Of a stretch of 64,000 bases of DNA, positions 10,351-21,139 are shown one piece after another. The DNA is from Macropodus opercularis (taxonomy: Eukaryota; Chordata; Actinopteri; Anabantiformes; Osphronemidae), in assembly GCA_030770545.1 (NCBI GenBank), contig CM061097.1:18680501-18744500 (forward strand), written 5' to 3'. Both the position numbers and the translations under genes were made by a program. The notes below the pieces were generated by a model. The model did not search any database and was not told the DNA's origin. It saw only the letters and a list, made by a program, of their open reading frames with translations. Each line of letters starts with the position of its first letter. The stretch's first letter is position 1.

Positions 10351-13112
10351 CTGTATTTGCTTTCATTCACTGAATCTAAACAGCAGCGATGGATTATATA
10401 CTATGGAGAAGGTTTCGTACAGAAATAGTTTACTAACAATGTTTACTAACCAATAGAATTTTTTACTAGTTTAGTTTTAATCACATTTTGGAAATCTGGA
10501 AAAGTTTAAAATATTGATTAAATCGCAGCCCATGCCCACAGAAGTATGTGGAAGTTTGAGGGTTACAACAACAGACTCGTGATATATAATTATTACGTTT
10601 TCATCTTAAATTTTAGAAGGCAAGCACAGAATTTAAAACCAGGCAGCGAGGATCAGAGTGAAGGGAACAAACCATCGGACTGTCTGAAACACAGCAAAAA
10701 TGCAGTGGAAACGTGGCAGAAATGACAAACCAACGCGGTGGAACACGACACTTAACGGCTACCACTGTATTTCGTACAGATTTGAGTCAGGGTTTTGTGT
10801 GGAACCATGTTTAACTTGTGGTTGAAGTCATGGTTCACCTGATGAACATGTTGGTTCTCTTTCGCTCATGGGGCCCTTGCAGGGAGTGTACTGTAGCTCA
10901 TACGTTTAGGATACTACTTTGTGCCCTGGATTTCATTTTTACATCATTGGTGTAACACCTGTCGTTATCAAACCTTAAGTTCTTCTTATTATAATTGTGC
11001 ATTTGTTGTACATTCAAAGTTGTATTTTAAATGTGATCCATGGCACCAATTGAAATGTTGCTGTGATACTTACTGTTATCCCTAGAAAAGGCCACGTCAT
11101 CTTGTCAGTTTTAATGTAGTTGCTTTTTCAGGGATCATTTTCATCCAGTATAAGTTTTAAATTCTATTAATGTTTATAGATGAATGTGTTTTTGTTTTTC
11201 CCCTGAATTCCAGGTAACACAAAAAGCAGACTCCTGCAGTGGCAGTTGAGACTGAGATGCCCCCTGCTTCCAAAAAGGTTCAAACATAGAAGATGTTAAT
11301 AATCAGGTAAAGAAGTAATGCCATCACTGTGGTCACAAACCATGGTTGTTGCCCTGTACTCTGTGTAGTTTCATTATAACGATAGGAAGCTGAATGTCGT
11401 ACAGATTTGAGTCTGGGTTAGTTTTGTGGAAATGAGTTTGACTTGTGCTTGAAGTCATAGTTAACCTGACGAACAGCTGGGAAAACCTTTTACTAAATGG
11501 GTTAGATGATGAGTAAGAGTGAGTGTTTACCATTTTAAGATTAAAAAAAAGGTGTGTGACAAACAAAAAAGCAGACACTGGAAGGCTGGTTGTGATTCAA
11601 CAGGAATATTCTCTCTAATAAACAAACAACTAACACAACACACAGCACAACAACTAACTATAGACACTATGAGGATAAATAGTGAAATCATACATGTTAA
11701 TAAATAAAAGTAATAATTATTCTATAAAACAAAACAAAATCCTACCTGACTAAGTACAGAGCAAGATGGTCTCTAATAACCAGAATACAAAAGCAAGACG
11801 CTGACTAACCAGATTTCAAACTAATTGATCAGATACATGAAATTACACGTGTGTTCCGTGAACCAGCTACAAAGTCCAAAGAGACATTGCCTCAGCTGGC
11901 TGGAGAACAGAACTGCCACAGATTGAACCTTTGTAAACGTGCTAACTGCCTGTGTCATAGGTTGATGCACCACCAGGCCACCAGAGATGCAGGGTTTTAA
12001 CACAGCACTGAAGCAGAGGGTCCCACTCCTTTTGATTCTGGAACTAGGAGTCTATTCCAGCTGTCGTGTGGGTTGAGAGGAGCGGTACAGGTCGCCAGTC
12101 CAACAACCAGTGTGGTTGAACAGCTTTTCTGATATCACAAGACACTTTTAAACCCCAATGCAGCTTCAGCTCAGGCAACATTTAGCAGAAATAGATTAAT
12201 GTCAGATTAGCAATCAAGGTAAACTAGTACGTCTATGACGCTGGAACAAATAAAACGGCAACAACTGGTTCTTGTTTGTTTATTTATTCAAAGTTTGCTT
12301 AGTGACTTCTGTAATTATTCTGTAACAATTTTACACATCAACGGTTTGTTGTTATTTAGACAGTTTTACTAGACCTTTCAGAAAGTATAAGTACAAACAT
12401 ACAGTTTGCTGTAGGAATGTATGCGTTGTCTCACTTAAATAGCAAAACATACCTGGCAGCAAGACTTGTCCAGCCAAATCAAGTCCTGTGGGATATGTCA
12501 GTTGTTAATGGCAGATTAGGAACTCTCCTGGATGAGAGATGTGAGGGCTTTGCAGCCAGTTGACTACTATCTATGATTTGCTGTTTGTGAGAATGAATTG
12601 TGTTCTGTTGGTTCTCATGAGTCCTCAAATATTGTCTGTATATATGAACATTTAAACACATCTTCCTTTAGGCGTTGTTCACCCTAAAGACTTGATGTAA
12701 TGAAACACAGCTGTGAGATTCACAAATGTTTAGTTTGTTTGCTTTTCTTTATTCTTTAAATGCAACCCAGCCGTAATCTAGTGACTGATATCTGCCTTTC
12801 ACCTCCTTTGCAGTAGTTATTTTGTCCACTTGATGCTTTTTCTCATCATAAGCCCACATCCTGTTGGATTCTTCTCTCGGGTCTCATGCTTATGACTCAT
12901 CGTCCCACGTGGAAACAATTCAATAACTGTGAGGGAGCTTTTACTTCTGTTAAAACTTGAAATACTCTCCCCAGAATCCAGGAGTTGGAGCAAAGAGAAA
13001 TGGATGAAAAAAGTTTAGTCTTCTAACCCAAATATAGATTTTAATGGAAGCTTTATAAACCTGTCAGTGATGTATATCATTGTTTGCTAATAGCAAGCAA
13101 CATGTATCATGT

Positions 13113-13463
13113 CTAACTGTGCACTTCTATTGAGATCACACCATCTGTCAGTGAAGACTGCCCCCTAATGGGTGAATCTTTTTCTTGTGTGACATCTCTC
13201 CATCCAGGACATGCTGCGTTGGGTTCATCGCCTCCAGCTGTCGTGATACCCGCACAACAGATCACCTCCACCTGAAACACGGCAGAGCATTGTTTGCCTT
13301 CATGATTCAGATTCTTCATCGTGTCTTCCATTTTGCTTGAAACTCTGTAAAGCTCAAGTGTCAGCACATGAGCAGTTTCATGGCAAACGGCCACAATTTC
13401 ACTTGAAAAGAGTTGTGGTTTGACAGTAGGTGAAATAAACAGTTTCCATTTGAACCCATTCAC
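13113..13463 (-). CDS. Open frame of 116 codons in segment S copy 1, unrecognised
   Basis: Minus-strand frame starting MNGFKWKLFIS, with CHETAHVLTLELYRVSSKME in the middle and ending in GVISIEVHS. Copy 2 (38686-39027) keeps most of the same frame; copy 3 (50531-50858) is broken by a 2-bp deletion. Conservation is expected from recent duplication and does not prove coding. No domain recognised, no intron signals or promoter seen. Confidence 0.2.
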   Translation of the reverse strand: MNGFKWKLFISPTVKPQLFSSEIVAVCHETAHVLTLELYRVSSKMEDTMKNLNHEGKQCSAVFQVEVICCAGITTAGGDEPNAACPGWRDVTQEKDSPIRGQSSLTDGVISIEVHS

Positions 13464-13501
13464 AAGCCTGTTAATTGTATTATTGGGAGCTGATTTATTA
13501 C

Positions 13502-14179
13502 TGTAGTGGAAAATGTGTATACTCGGGATGGAATATATGCTCAGAATGTATAGGATGAATTTGTACTCTATGTATGTATTGATAGGAATAGGTTTTCATA
13601 AGTGCAGGCATGAAGTAAGATAGTCAGACTAGGAGTTACAGAGTTTGTGTGTCCAGGATTTGAACCCCTTGTACTGGCGACAACAGGATGTTCACTCTCC
13701 CACATCTGGAAAGTTCTTGGCGTGTGTGGATAGTCAAGCCATGAGTTTACAGAGTTTCTGTTTGAACCCCTTGTGCTGCTTGTGGCTGCTCCGGGAACAT
13801 GCCAGGTCAAAGTGACTGGTTGATAACTTTCATGTAAGCAGAGTCATTAGTCTAAAATATCAAGATTCGGAGACCAAATTTGGGCAATAGCTTTCTTGTG
13901 ACTGACGCAAGTTTAGGGTTTAAAAACCAACTCCCTAGAATGAGAGGAGGAGATGTGCTGTGTCGGCTGGGAGACACAGCTGGTGTCTCCCAGCCAGGCT
14001 CCGTCCTTCCCCGCGCGCCAGCGAGCTTTACCCCTGCAGGGAGGAATCAGGTGACTTCGTATAACTGCCTTATGTATATTTTTACACCACTTATGAGAAA
14101 TAAATTATTTGATTTATTTTGAATCTCAGTGCTGTGTTTAACTGAATCCTCTCTGTGAGGAATCTCTGTAACAACTACA
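13502..14179 (+). mobile_element. Solo LTR (TGTAGT...ACTACA family) with 4-bp TSD
   Basis: Starts TGTAGTGGAAAATG and ends ACTACA (perfect 6-bp terminal inverted repeat), with AATAAA near 14099 in a polyadenylation context. It is flanked by TTAC at 13498-13501 and TTAC at 14180-14183. The empty site is preserved in copy 2 (GATTTATTACCTAAAC near 39086) and in inverted copy 3 with a single TTAC. This is direct evidence of insertion into copy 1 after the triplication. A tract GTCTCCCAGCCAGGCTCC in the middle is partly palindromic. Confidence 0.9.
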
Positions 14180-14183
14180 TTAC

Positions 14184-15996
14184 CTAAACAAGTGTTTCAT
14201 ATGCACTTTACTACAGTTCAGAAAAAACAAACTACTCCACATACAACACAGCTGTGTTTAACTGATATGTTTCGATTTAGCAGTTTACTAGATTAAAAAA
14301 TGTCATGCTTATAAGGATTTGATATCTTTTTGACTTGTAACGCTACAAAAACAGCAGGTGTGGAGTTTCTCTGCATGTTTTAGATGTTTGTGGTCTTTTG
14401 TAATTCTGCCAGAACTTGTGAAGCAAACTCTTATTACTTGTAACTATTTGTTAAAACCTTGTTTTATGTAGTTTGTTTGTTTGTTCGGTTGTTTAAGAAG
14501 AAGAGAGATCAGTCAGAAATAGGAGAGCTGGGAAATAATTTGTGTGTGATTGAGATAAAATCAGATATTTCTAATAATGGGAGGAGAATAAGTTTGAGCT
14601 TTGTGATGATTTCTTCAGTATCTAGTTTACAGTAGATACGTTGCTCAGAAGAGAATTATTCAAAGATAATGTGTGAATGTTGAGATCCAACCAGTGGGAT
14701 GGAAACATCAGAGTGTGTAGAAAGTTGTTGAAAAGTACTTAAAGCATCTGTCCAAGTGAGTCTATGTAATGGAATTTTTACTATATGGGTATTTTCCCTT
14801 GTGACAGAACTGTGATTCATATTACTTGATATATGCTCATATGTATCTGTACTAAGGAAAGTAATCATAGAATGAGTTATATACCTGCTTACAGAAATAT
14901 TTCAGAATGAGCCTTTTCTTTCTCGTGGGAAAGGGAGCTAGGGAGATGCTGTTTAGTTAAAATAGTTTTACAGCATGGGCCATGGCCATGAGAGCATGGC
15001 AGCAGAACTTTGATTTACTTTGTTTCTGTTACACTTTTCCTGCTGCAAGACAGTGACTGACTGAGCTAATGAGAAGACACATATTTACTCCCTAGCAACG
15101 GAGGAGGTATTTAGGTAGGCGCAGAGTAGATGACTTCAGATCTACACTCAGGCAGGACAGTTTTGCACTGACTCTGTGTATTTCTCTTCTTGCAAGAATT
15201 AAAGACAACACAAAGACAACTTTGATTGGTTTTTGATTCATTCACCAGGTTCCTAACAGGTTTTTGCCTCCACATAATGTCTGCTCATCTTTGTCACTTA
15301 TCTCTAAGGATAAATCTGGATATCCTGGACTCATATTACTTGTCCTTTCCCTAACTACGGGTTTCTGGACACTGGGGAGCATCATCATTCCTGTGTGTGC
15401 TCTATCTGTCCTGTTCTTCTGCATCTAAAGGGTGAATGCTCCACGAACGTGACCTGCCCGTTCTCTGTGTGACAACAGTGTAAACTGTCCATATGGCGGC
15501 GGCTGCATCTCTATGTCTCGTCCTGTTGGCTTTGCATCATTTTCTTCACTTGAGCTGACATTTCTTTGTGAGCTCCTTCCATTTTTAAATCTTCCAGAAT
15601 ATTTATTATTTATTATTCTTCATCTTTTTGGTGAAGACCCAAAGCCTGTTCATTTCCTGAGGTGATTCTGTGCCACCTACTCATGCACTGTTGAATCTTA
15701 CGTTGTGACGTCATGTGGACTGATTGTTTAAATGCATTTGTATTACTTTTCCCAAAGTCTTGTTCTTTTGGTCTCAAATGCCAAAAATAGACGACTCTTA
15801 GCGTTTTGGCACATTTTTTCCAGTGAGGGTGATGTGGGAAAAATAATTAATAAATGGGAACCAACATTTGTTTTTACTAATAACAGAGGGCGTTTAGATG
15901 TTAACGGGAAAGAGGAAACAAGCAGTTAAGGAAAGGACGGGAGTATTATTAGTGTTGATCAATGGCGTTTTGATATTCATGTGGTCGTTGTTCGTC
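14184..15996. other. Non-coding stretch: end of segment S, then unique sequence
   Basis: 14810-15056 still matches copy 2 (39190-39466); 14200-14800 is mostly absent from copy 2. From 15057 the sequence is single-copy in this window. AATTAAAGACAACACAAAGAC around 15200 followed by TTCCTAACAGG resembles a retroelement LTR end, but I cannot define an element. A 60-codon minus-strand frame at 15242-15424 and a 65-codon plus-strand frame at 15732-15929 have no recognisable motif. Confidence 0.4.
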
Positions 15997-16219
15997 TGTT
16001 GGCCAAATGGATACACATTTAGATAAGCAAGGCCATGAGAATGGTGGCTAAACTCTGTCTCTGTATATAAGAAGCTCTTGTTCTAACACTCATGCTGCTT
16101 CTCCACGTCGACATGTAAATTAAACAGAGACGATTCATCACATTTTCCAGGTTTTGATTCCTTCAATTCTTTTGAGAATGAGCAACTCTCAAATTAATGT
16201 TGAAGATTTTTCCACGACA
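15997..16219 (+). mobile_element. Diverged LTR of the TGTTGGCC family, with split leader
   Basis: Starts TGTTGGCCAAATGG, has TATATAAGAAGCTC, and ends TTTTCCACGACA at 16219. The next bases are TCTGGCAACAAGG where the tRNA-Leu-type PBS sits in the other copies, so the primer site differs. The leader resumes after the inserted solo LTR (16238-16868) at about 16873-17050. There GAATCCTGCCTGATGTCGGG and AAGTGAGTACATTGTTATG parallel the unit B leader and its donor site. Confidence 0.6.
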
Positions 16220-16237
16220 GTCTGGCAACAAGGATGG

Positions 16238-16868
16238 TGTAGTTGTTTACAGATATTCCTCACCGAGAGGATTCAGTTAAACACAGCACTGAGATTCAAA
16301 ATAATACAAATGGTTTATTTCACATAAGTGGTGTAAAGATATACATAAGGCAGTTATACGAAGTCACCTGATTCCTCCCTGCAGGGGTAAAGCTCGCTGG
16401 CGCTCGGGAAAGGACGGAGCCTGGCTGGGAGACACCAGCTGTGTCTCCCAGCCGGCACAGCACATCTCCTCCTCTCTCCGCTTTGGGGTGTTGGTTTTTA
16501 AACCCTCAACTTGCGTCAGATTGCCCAAATTTGGTCTTTGACTCCTGATACTTTAGACTAATGACTCTGTTTACGGGAAAGTTATCAACAGGTCACTTCG
16601 ACCTGGCGTGTTCCCGGAGCAGCCACACACGCCAAGAACTTTCCAGATGTGGGAGAGTGAACATCCTGTTGTCGCCAGTACAAGGGGTTCAAATCCTGGA
16701 CACACAAACTCTGTAACTCCTAGTCTGACTATCTTACTTCATGCCTGCACTTATGAAAACCTATTCCTGTTAATACCTACATAGAGTACAGATTCCATCC
16801 TATACATTCTATACATATATACATATTCTATACATATATTCCATCCCCAGTACACATTTTCCACTACA
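16238..16868 (-). mobile_element. Solo LTR (TGTAGT...ACTACA family), nested, with 4-bp TSD
   Basis: Reverse-complement relative of 13502-14179: on the plus strand it begins TGTAGTTGTTTACAG and ends TTTTCCACTACA. It is flanked by ATGG at 16234-16237 and ATGG at 16869-16872, a clean 4-bp target duplication. It sits inside the leader of the LTR at 15997, so it inserted later. With 13502-14179 it makes an inverted pair about 2.1 kb apart. Confidence 0.9.
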
Positions 16869-17097
16869 ATGGGATGAACGCTCCGCTGATCGACATTTGG
16901 CCCAGACTGAAGGTAAACCACCGGTGGGGGTCTCACAGGAGACTCAGGGAAGATTCCGTTCCAACAAATGGAGGCTGGAATCCTGCCTGATGTCGGGTCC
17001 GGGTGGTGGACAGTGGAACTGTTTGATTTGATAAGTGAGTACATTGTTATGAATCGTTTCTCTTTAGTGTTCAGTTGAAAACTCCTATCTGTTAATA

Positions 17098-17545
17098 TTC
17101 AATTCAATTCAATTCAACTTTATTTATATAGCGCCAATTCAAAACATCAGTTATCTCAAGGCACTTTACAAGTAAGGTTTAAAGACCTTACACAACTAAA
17201 CCCAACAATTCCCACATAGAGCAAGCTTTTAATTGTAGCCAATCAATAAATTGTACATTTTAATAGCAGAGAGGAAAAACTCCCTCTATAGAGGAAGAAA
17301 CCTCCAGCAGACCCAGGCTCAGTGTGGGAGAACATCTACCTTGACCGGTTGGGGTGAGGGGATAAAGAAGAGAGAAAAGAACACAACCACAACAAAACAA
17401 GCAGCAACAGAACACAGGCTGGATGGTTGGACCAGCAACTGAACACTGGAGACACACGGCTCTGAGTCTGACGATACCTGGAGATGAGAATAGAGAGAGA
17501 GACAGAAAGAGAGAAGCACAACTACAGGAGAAAAGAGACAAAGTT
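17098..17545 (+). repeat. Teleost-type dispersed repeat, longer copy
   Basis: CAATTCAATTCAACTTTATT start, then ATCAGTTATCTCAAGGCACT, AACTCCCTCTATAGAGGAAG, GACCGGTTGGGGTGAGGGG and GAGAATAGAGAGAGAGACAG blocks in order. Same family as 1568, 20571 and 42648, and not part of the large duplications here. Confidence 0.8.
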
Positions 17546-18027
17546 AGTCACATGTGGTCATGGAGGCATGTATATGTGTGTATGTAAACCCTCAGGGGTC
17601 GGTTGAGTCACGTGACATGTTCTGTAGTTCCTTCAATGGTGAGTGAGATCCCATTGAGTCTGTGTAAAGCTGAGAGAAGTGGCCAGAAAGAAACGAAAAA
17701 TAAACAAGATTGTGAGCTAAGTTCTGAAGCAAAAACACTGTGTGTCTACTTATTACTTGTGTCTTTGTTTTGTGTAGTTTGTTTTATTTTTCTTATATTT
17801 ATTCAAAGGTAAGTTTTGTAAAGGTAAAGGTTTGTTCGCATAACGAACCCATTCTTTACAGGTGTGAAGTGAAACCAAACTGGAGGATAAATCTGTGGTC
17901 TCTACCAACTTCCCACAGACTGACGAAGCTGCCTGGAGGTGAAACGTTTCTACGGAATAGACCAGTTGTCATGACTAGACCTTCAGACAACTGAACATTG
18001 TGTAATTGTGTAAAAACAATTTTGCAG
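17546..18027 (+). other. Stretch upstream of exon; contains dispersed-repeat fragment 17897-17995
   Basis: No clear exon. ACTGACGAAGCTGCCTGGAG followed by GTGAAACGTTTCTACG marks the same dispersed repeat seen antisense at 10118. The 69- and 84-codon plus-strand frames that overlap here have a hydrophobic run (YLLLVSLFCVVCFIFLIFI) but no other support. Confidence 0.35.
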
Positions 18028-18181
18028 ATCTGTTTAGCTCTGCAGCCGAGTCCCCCAAAGGCAACATCATCAACATCTCCACGAGTCTGGAGCCCAACAT
18101 CCCAAACTCCTGCTACAAGCTAGAGGTGGTGGCTGCGAACTGCAAGAGTGAACCGTTTGACCTCTCAGCTATGGAGAAAAG
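18028..18181 (+). CDS. Internal coding exon of an unrecognised host gene (exon n)
   Basis: Bounded by TTTTGCAG| at 18027 and AAAAG|GTAGGA at 18182. It is open for 50 codons in phase (two leading bases, two trailing bases): LFSSAAESPKGNIINIST near the start, CYKLEVVAANCKSEPFDLSA later, ending in MEK plus a split Arg codon. The acceptor is preceded by a usable pyrimidine-poor but AT-rich tract. The frame joins the next exon (18405) without a shift. Two cysteines and a polar, charged C-terminal part suggest an extracellular or coiled-coil linker region; I do not recognise the family. No upstream exon is found in the window, so the gene is partial or a relic. Confidence 0.55.
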
Positions 18182-18404
18182 GTAGGAAGGTGTGGAATAA
18201 GAGAAGGCAGTAGGCAGTATTTAATAACGCTACTCAGGAAAAGTCCGATTGAAAAAGTAAGTCAATTGTGATCACGTTAAATATTCCTATATTTGAAGAA
18301 GAACATCAAATTTATAGGGCAAAGCCAATAAGTTTCCACTTTGTCCAAAACAGCTATAGATGGGATGTGTAAGTACTAATGACCTTACTGATGGCGTGTC
18401 TCAG

Positions 18405-18492
18405 GCTGCAGGGCTCGGAGAAGAAAATGGAAACTCCTGCAGTCGTGTACGAGATGAAGAAGCAGGTGGATTCATTCAGGGATAAACTGGAG
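18405..18492 (+). CDS. Internal coding exon of the same unrecognised gene (exon n+1)
   Basis: Acceptor GTGTCTCAG| at 18404, donor CTGGAG|GTGCAG at 18493. One leading base completes the Arg codon split by the intron and 29 codons follow (start LQGSEKKMETPAVVYEMKKQ, end SFRDKLE), giving a phase 0 downstream boundary. Joined to the previous exon, the region MEKRLQGSEKK...KKQVDSFRDKLE has heptad-like spacing of hydrophobics and charges, consistent with a coiled coil. No further exon is recognisable before the LTR fragment at 18791 and the ERV remnant, so the gene is probably interrupted by these insertions. Confidence 0.55.
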
Positions 18493-18790
18493 GTGCAGTC
18501 ATGTGCTCGATGGCTTTAAAGCTGCCTCTTTGATTTAGAGAAATATAATATCATTTCATAATAATGAGTTTAGAAAGATCTTACTGGCATGTGAAGAGGT
18601 GGATGATACTATACCAATTACTGCCAAAATGCCAATGTATTCAATATTGGGTTTTATTAACAATGGAAGAAATAACTACCTTTGGTGAAATAGAATAAGG
18701 TTTATCTTGACTGATCCACTGAGATTCCTCACTCATCAACGTGCCTTTATTACTTGCTCAGGACATTAGTGGAGACCAAAAGGTAGCTCA
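18493..18790. other. Intron-like or intergenic stretch, nothing recognised
   Basis: AT-rich, no open frame or repeat motif recognised; runs from the exon donor to the LTR fragment. Confidence 0.5.
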
Positions 18791-18853
18791 TGTAGTGGAA
18801 AATGTGTATACTCGGGGTGGAATGTATGTTCAGAATGTATAGGATGGAATTTG
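18791..18853 (+). mobile_element. Truncated fragment of the TGTAGT LTR family
   Basis: TGTAGTGGAAAATGTGTATA and GAATGTATAGGATGGAATTT match the first 60 bp of the solo LTR at 13502, then the match stops. It is the third copy of this LTR family in the window and could be the 5' LTR end of the decayed ERV that follows at about 19000. Confidence 0.6.
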
Positions 18854-18859
18854 TAAATG

Positions 18860-19650
18860 ATATGTAAAAACAAAAACAAGGAAAAAACAATGGGACTGAC
18901 AGGAGAAGGAGAAGAAAAGGACGGTGAAGCTGAAACTGCAAGTTGTCAAATGATTGTGAGGAAAAATGCAGTTGGAAAGAACATTCATGAACATTGCACT
19001 TTGCTGAAACAGCAGAGTACTTTATTAAAGCCAACGGCATCACAGCCTGCATGTTCGTCTCACTGCACACCCCTTTATTTAAAGACAGAGTCTGAAGATA
19101 CTGAGTGAATACAGTTCACAACTCTTTGCATTCACTTATGTTGATGAATGTTCACCTAGTCTGGAAACGTGCCATGCGGGTTCCATCACTTTGTTGACAC
19201 TGCTGGTTGAAAGAGGCCATAAAGCATCTCTGAATAAGCTTCAGTACTGTACAGACCAAGTATCTGGGGAGGTTGATCACACAGGGAACACGCTCAATGC
19301 TCCTTCTCAATTCTTAGCCTTCTCCTTAGGTGGAAGCTGTGACCAAGGCTCCCAAACCAACCACAGTCTGGAAAATGCTGACTTTCTTAGGGGTGACAGG
19401 CTGCAGAGTAGACTGGATAGATGGGTATTGAACAATTGTGCAACCCCTGAGACAGATGATAAAAGTTGAGGGAGCTGGAAAGTTATGGGGAAAAGTCGTG
19501 TGGACAGAGGGTCACATGTCATTTGAAACCATTGAAGTGTTGTTGCAGCAGGCTCCTGCTCTGGCTCTACCAGACTATGAGAACACGTTACTAGTGTGTG
19601 TTTCTTCTTCAACAGACAGCATGAACGGGCCTAAAGGAGGAGTGTGGCAA
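18860..19650 (+). pseudogene. Decayed ERV reverse transcriptase (palm end and connection domain)
   Basis: Across two or more frames the plus strand reads ERGHKASLNKLQYC (19206-19250), followed after a short gap by TKAPKPTT and LTFLGVTGC, then PLRQMI, a VVWTEGHMSFETI-like stretch (about 19495-19540) and LLQQAPALALPDYENTLLVC (about 19545-19605). This order is the retroviral RT thumb and connection region of class I ERVs. Frameshifts and in-frame stops break it repeatedly, and no YXDD, RNase H or integrase remains. 18860-19085 is A-rich with no motif. It lies downstream of an LTR fragment, so it may be that element's interior. Confidence 0.65.
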
Positions 19651-20020
19651 TGTGTGTGTAGCTCATAGCATGTTACTCTATGGTTCCACTGCTGGTTGAA
19701 GTTAATTTCCCAGCCTGTTACCTTTAACCTGTGAACAGGCCTCTGCAGTGAGGAGGGATTGTCCTTGGTTACCATTAAGAGCAGTGAGTTTAATTGAAGT
19801 TAATTGAGTGGCAGAGGTGGCAGAGTGGTTGTGTTAACGATAACAGCATTACATAGAATGATTGAAAAACGGAAAATAGTGACTGTGACTGAGAGAAGTG
19901 TGAAAAAAATGTTGTCTAGTGGGCAGATACCATATGAGATCAGGAAGGTACAATAAAACACAATTGGAAGGTAGCGCTATGGAAGTGTGTGTGACAGACT
20001 TAACATTGTGTGTATGTGTG
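19651..20020. other. Stretch without recognised gene
   Basis: Between the RT remnant and segment A copy 3. Contains TTAATTGAAGTTAATTGAGTGG and a short GTGTGTATGTGTGTG run near 20010. No coding signal. Confidence 0.5.
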
Positions 20021-21139
20021 TGAAACACGGTTTGACAGACTGATCATGAGATATGTCTGATGTTTCTTGTTGATGTTACATAATGTAATAATAATTTCCC
20101 ATCTTAGCTCAATGATGTAATCTTAAACCCAAGCAAGGAGGAGCTGCTTGTTATTGGTGACAAGTTCAGCTGTTCCAGACTGAATGTGGTGTTTTTGTTG
20201 TAAACCTGGATCTCACCCTAACAACTTGGGTTCCCTCTGTCTAGGCACCGCAGCAGTGGACGTCATCACACCAACCACCTCTCTAACGTTAGTAACTTTC
20301 TCCCACAAGCTCTGTTAATATGAGAGGAGGGTGTGGAGTCGGATTGATGCTTAATCTGTGCATTAATACCCCCATTGCTTTGAGTCCACCTCAAACCACA
20401 GCTGCGATGTATGTGTTGCACTTTTGTCTATGTGCCTCTCAGCGATCTGCTCTCAGGTTAAAGCTGCAGTAACTGTCCAGGCACTAGAGTGATCTGGACA
20501 CAGAGGATCCTCATCCAGGATCGTGTAGAGGAAAGACCACAAAAAATGAAATAAAAATAGATTCCATTTTCAATTCAATTCAACTTTATTTATATAGTCA
20601 CAACATCAGTTATCTCAAGGCACTTTAAGACCTTACACAACTAGACCCAACAAATCCCACATAGAGCAAGCTTTTAATTGTAGCCAATCAATAAATGGTA
20701 CATTTTAATAGCAACAGCGGAAAAACTCCCTCTATAGAGGAAGAAACCTCCAGCAGACCCAGGCTCAGTGTGGGAGAACATCTGCCTTGACCGGATGGGG
20801 TGAGGGGATAGAGAAGAGAGAAAAGAACACAACCACAACAAAACAAGCAGCAACAGAACACAGGCAGGATGGTTGGACCAGCAACTGAACACTGGAGACA
20901 CACGGCTCTGAGTCTGACGATACCTGGAGATGAGAATAGAGAGAGAGACAGAAAGAGAGAAGCACAACTACAGGAGAAAAGAGACAAAGTCAAGTGTGGA
21001 GGCATGTTAGTGGATACAAGAAATCGAAAAGTAGAGGAGCTCAGTGAATGAAGGACGTCCCCCAGCATCTACGTCTATAGCAGCTTAACTAAGAGATGGT
21101 TCAGAGTGACCAGAACCATCTTTAACTATGCGCTTTGCC
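20021..21139 (+). repeat. Segment A, partial copy 3
   Basis: From GAAACACGGTTTGACAGACT onward it matches 1020-1930 and 42106-43010. The teleost-type dispersed repeat at 20571-21139 is fuller than in the other two A copies (it keeps the CTCCCTCTATAGAGG block), so 1568 and 42648 share a deletion that this copy does not. No gene. Confidence 0.8.
20571..21139 (+). repeat. Teleost-type dispersed repeat inside segment A copy 3
   Basis: Same family as 17098, with the same block order and an internal loss between TATATAG and TCACAACATC. Long minus-strand open frames (up to 126 codons) recur in every copy of the family and are not genes. Confidence 0.75.

Larger units (their letters stand above)
7447..15056 (+). 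repeat. Segment S, copy 1 (triplicated locus)
   Basis: Collinear with 33960-39466 (direct) and with 50454-55560 (inverted). It holds a promoter and exon 1 (7905-8130), exon-like blocks at 8900 and 11213, a tRNA-like sequence, a dispersed repeat at 10118 that copies 2 and 3 lack, and a solo LTR at 13502-14179 that copies 2 and 3 also lack. Copy 1 also keeps 8400-8760, which copy 2 lacks. Apart from the features listed, 8160-8880, 9440-10110, 10350-11160 and 11400-13110 show no gene I can support, only AT-rich intron-like sequence. Confidence 0.9.

Noticed and set aside
11333..12661. Minus-strand frames of 60-81 codons repeated in all three S copies
   Set aside because: Conservation follows from recent duplication; no motif, start context or splice evidence.
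19307..19612. 101-codon minus-strand frame
   Set aside because: Antisense of the decayed RT; the plus strand carries the recognisable motifs.
20674..21068. Minus-strand frames with LSLSLFSSPGIVRLRAVCLQ, recurring at 1574, 17260 and 42651
   Set aside because: They recur in every copy of the dispersed teleost-type repeat and are its antisense reading.
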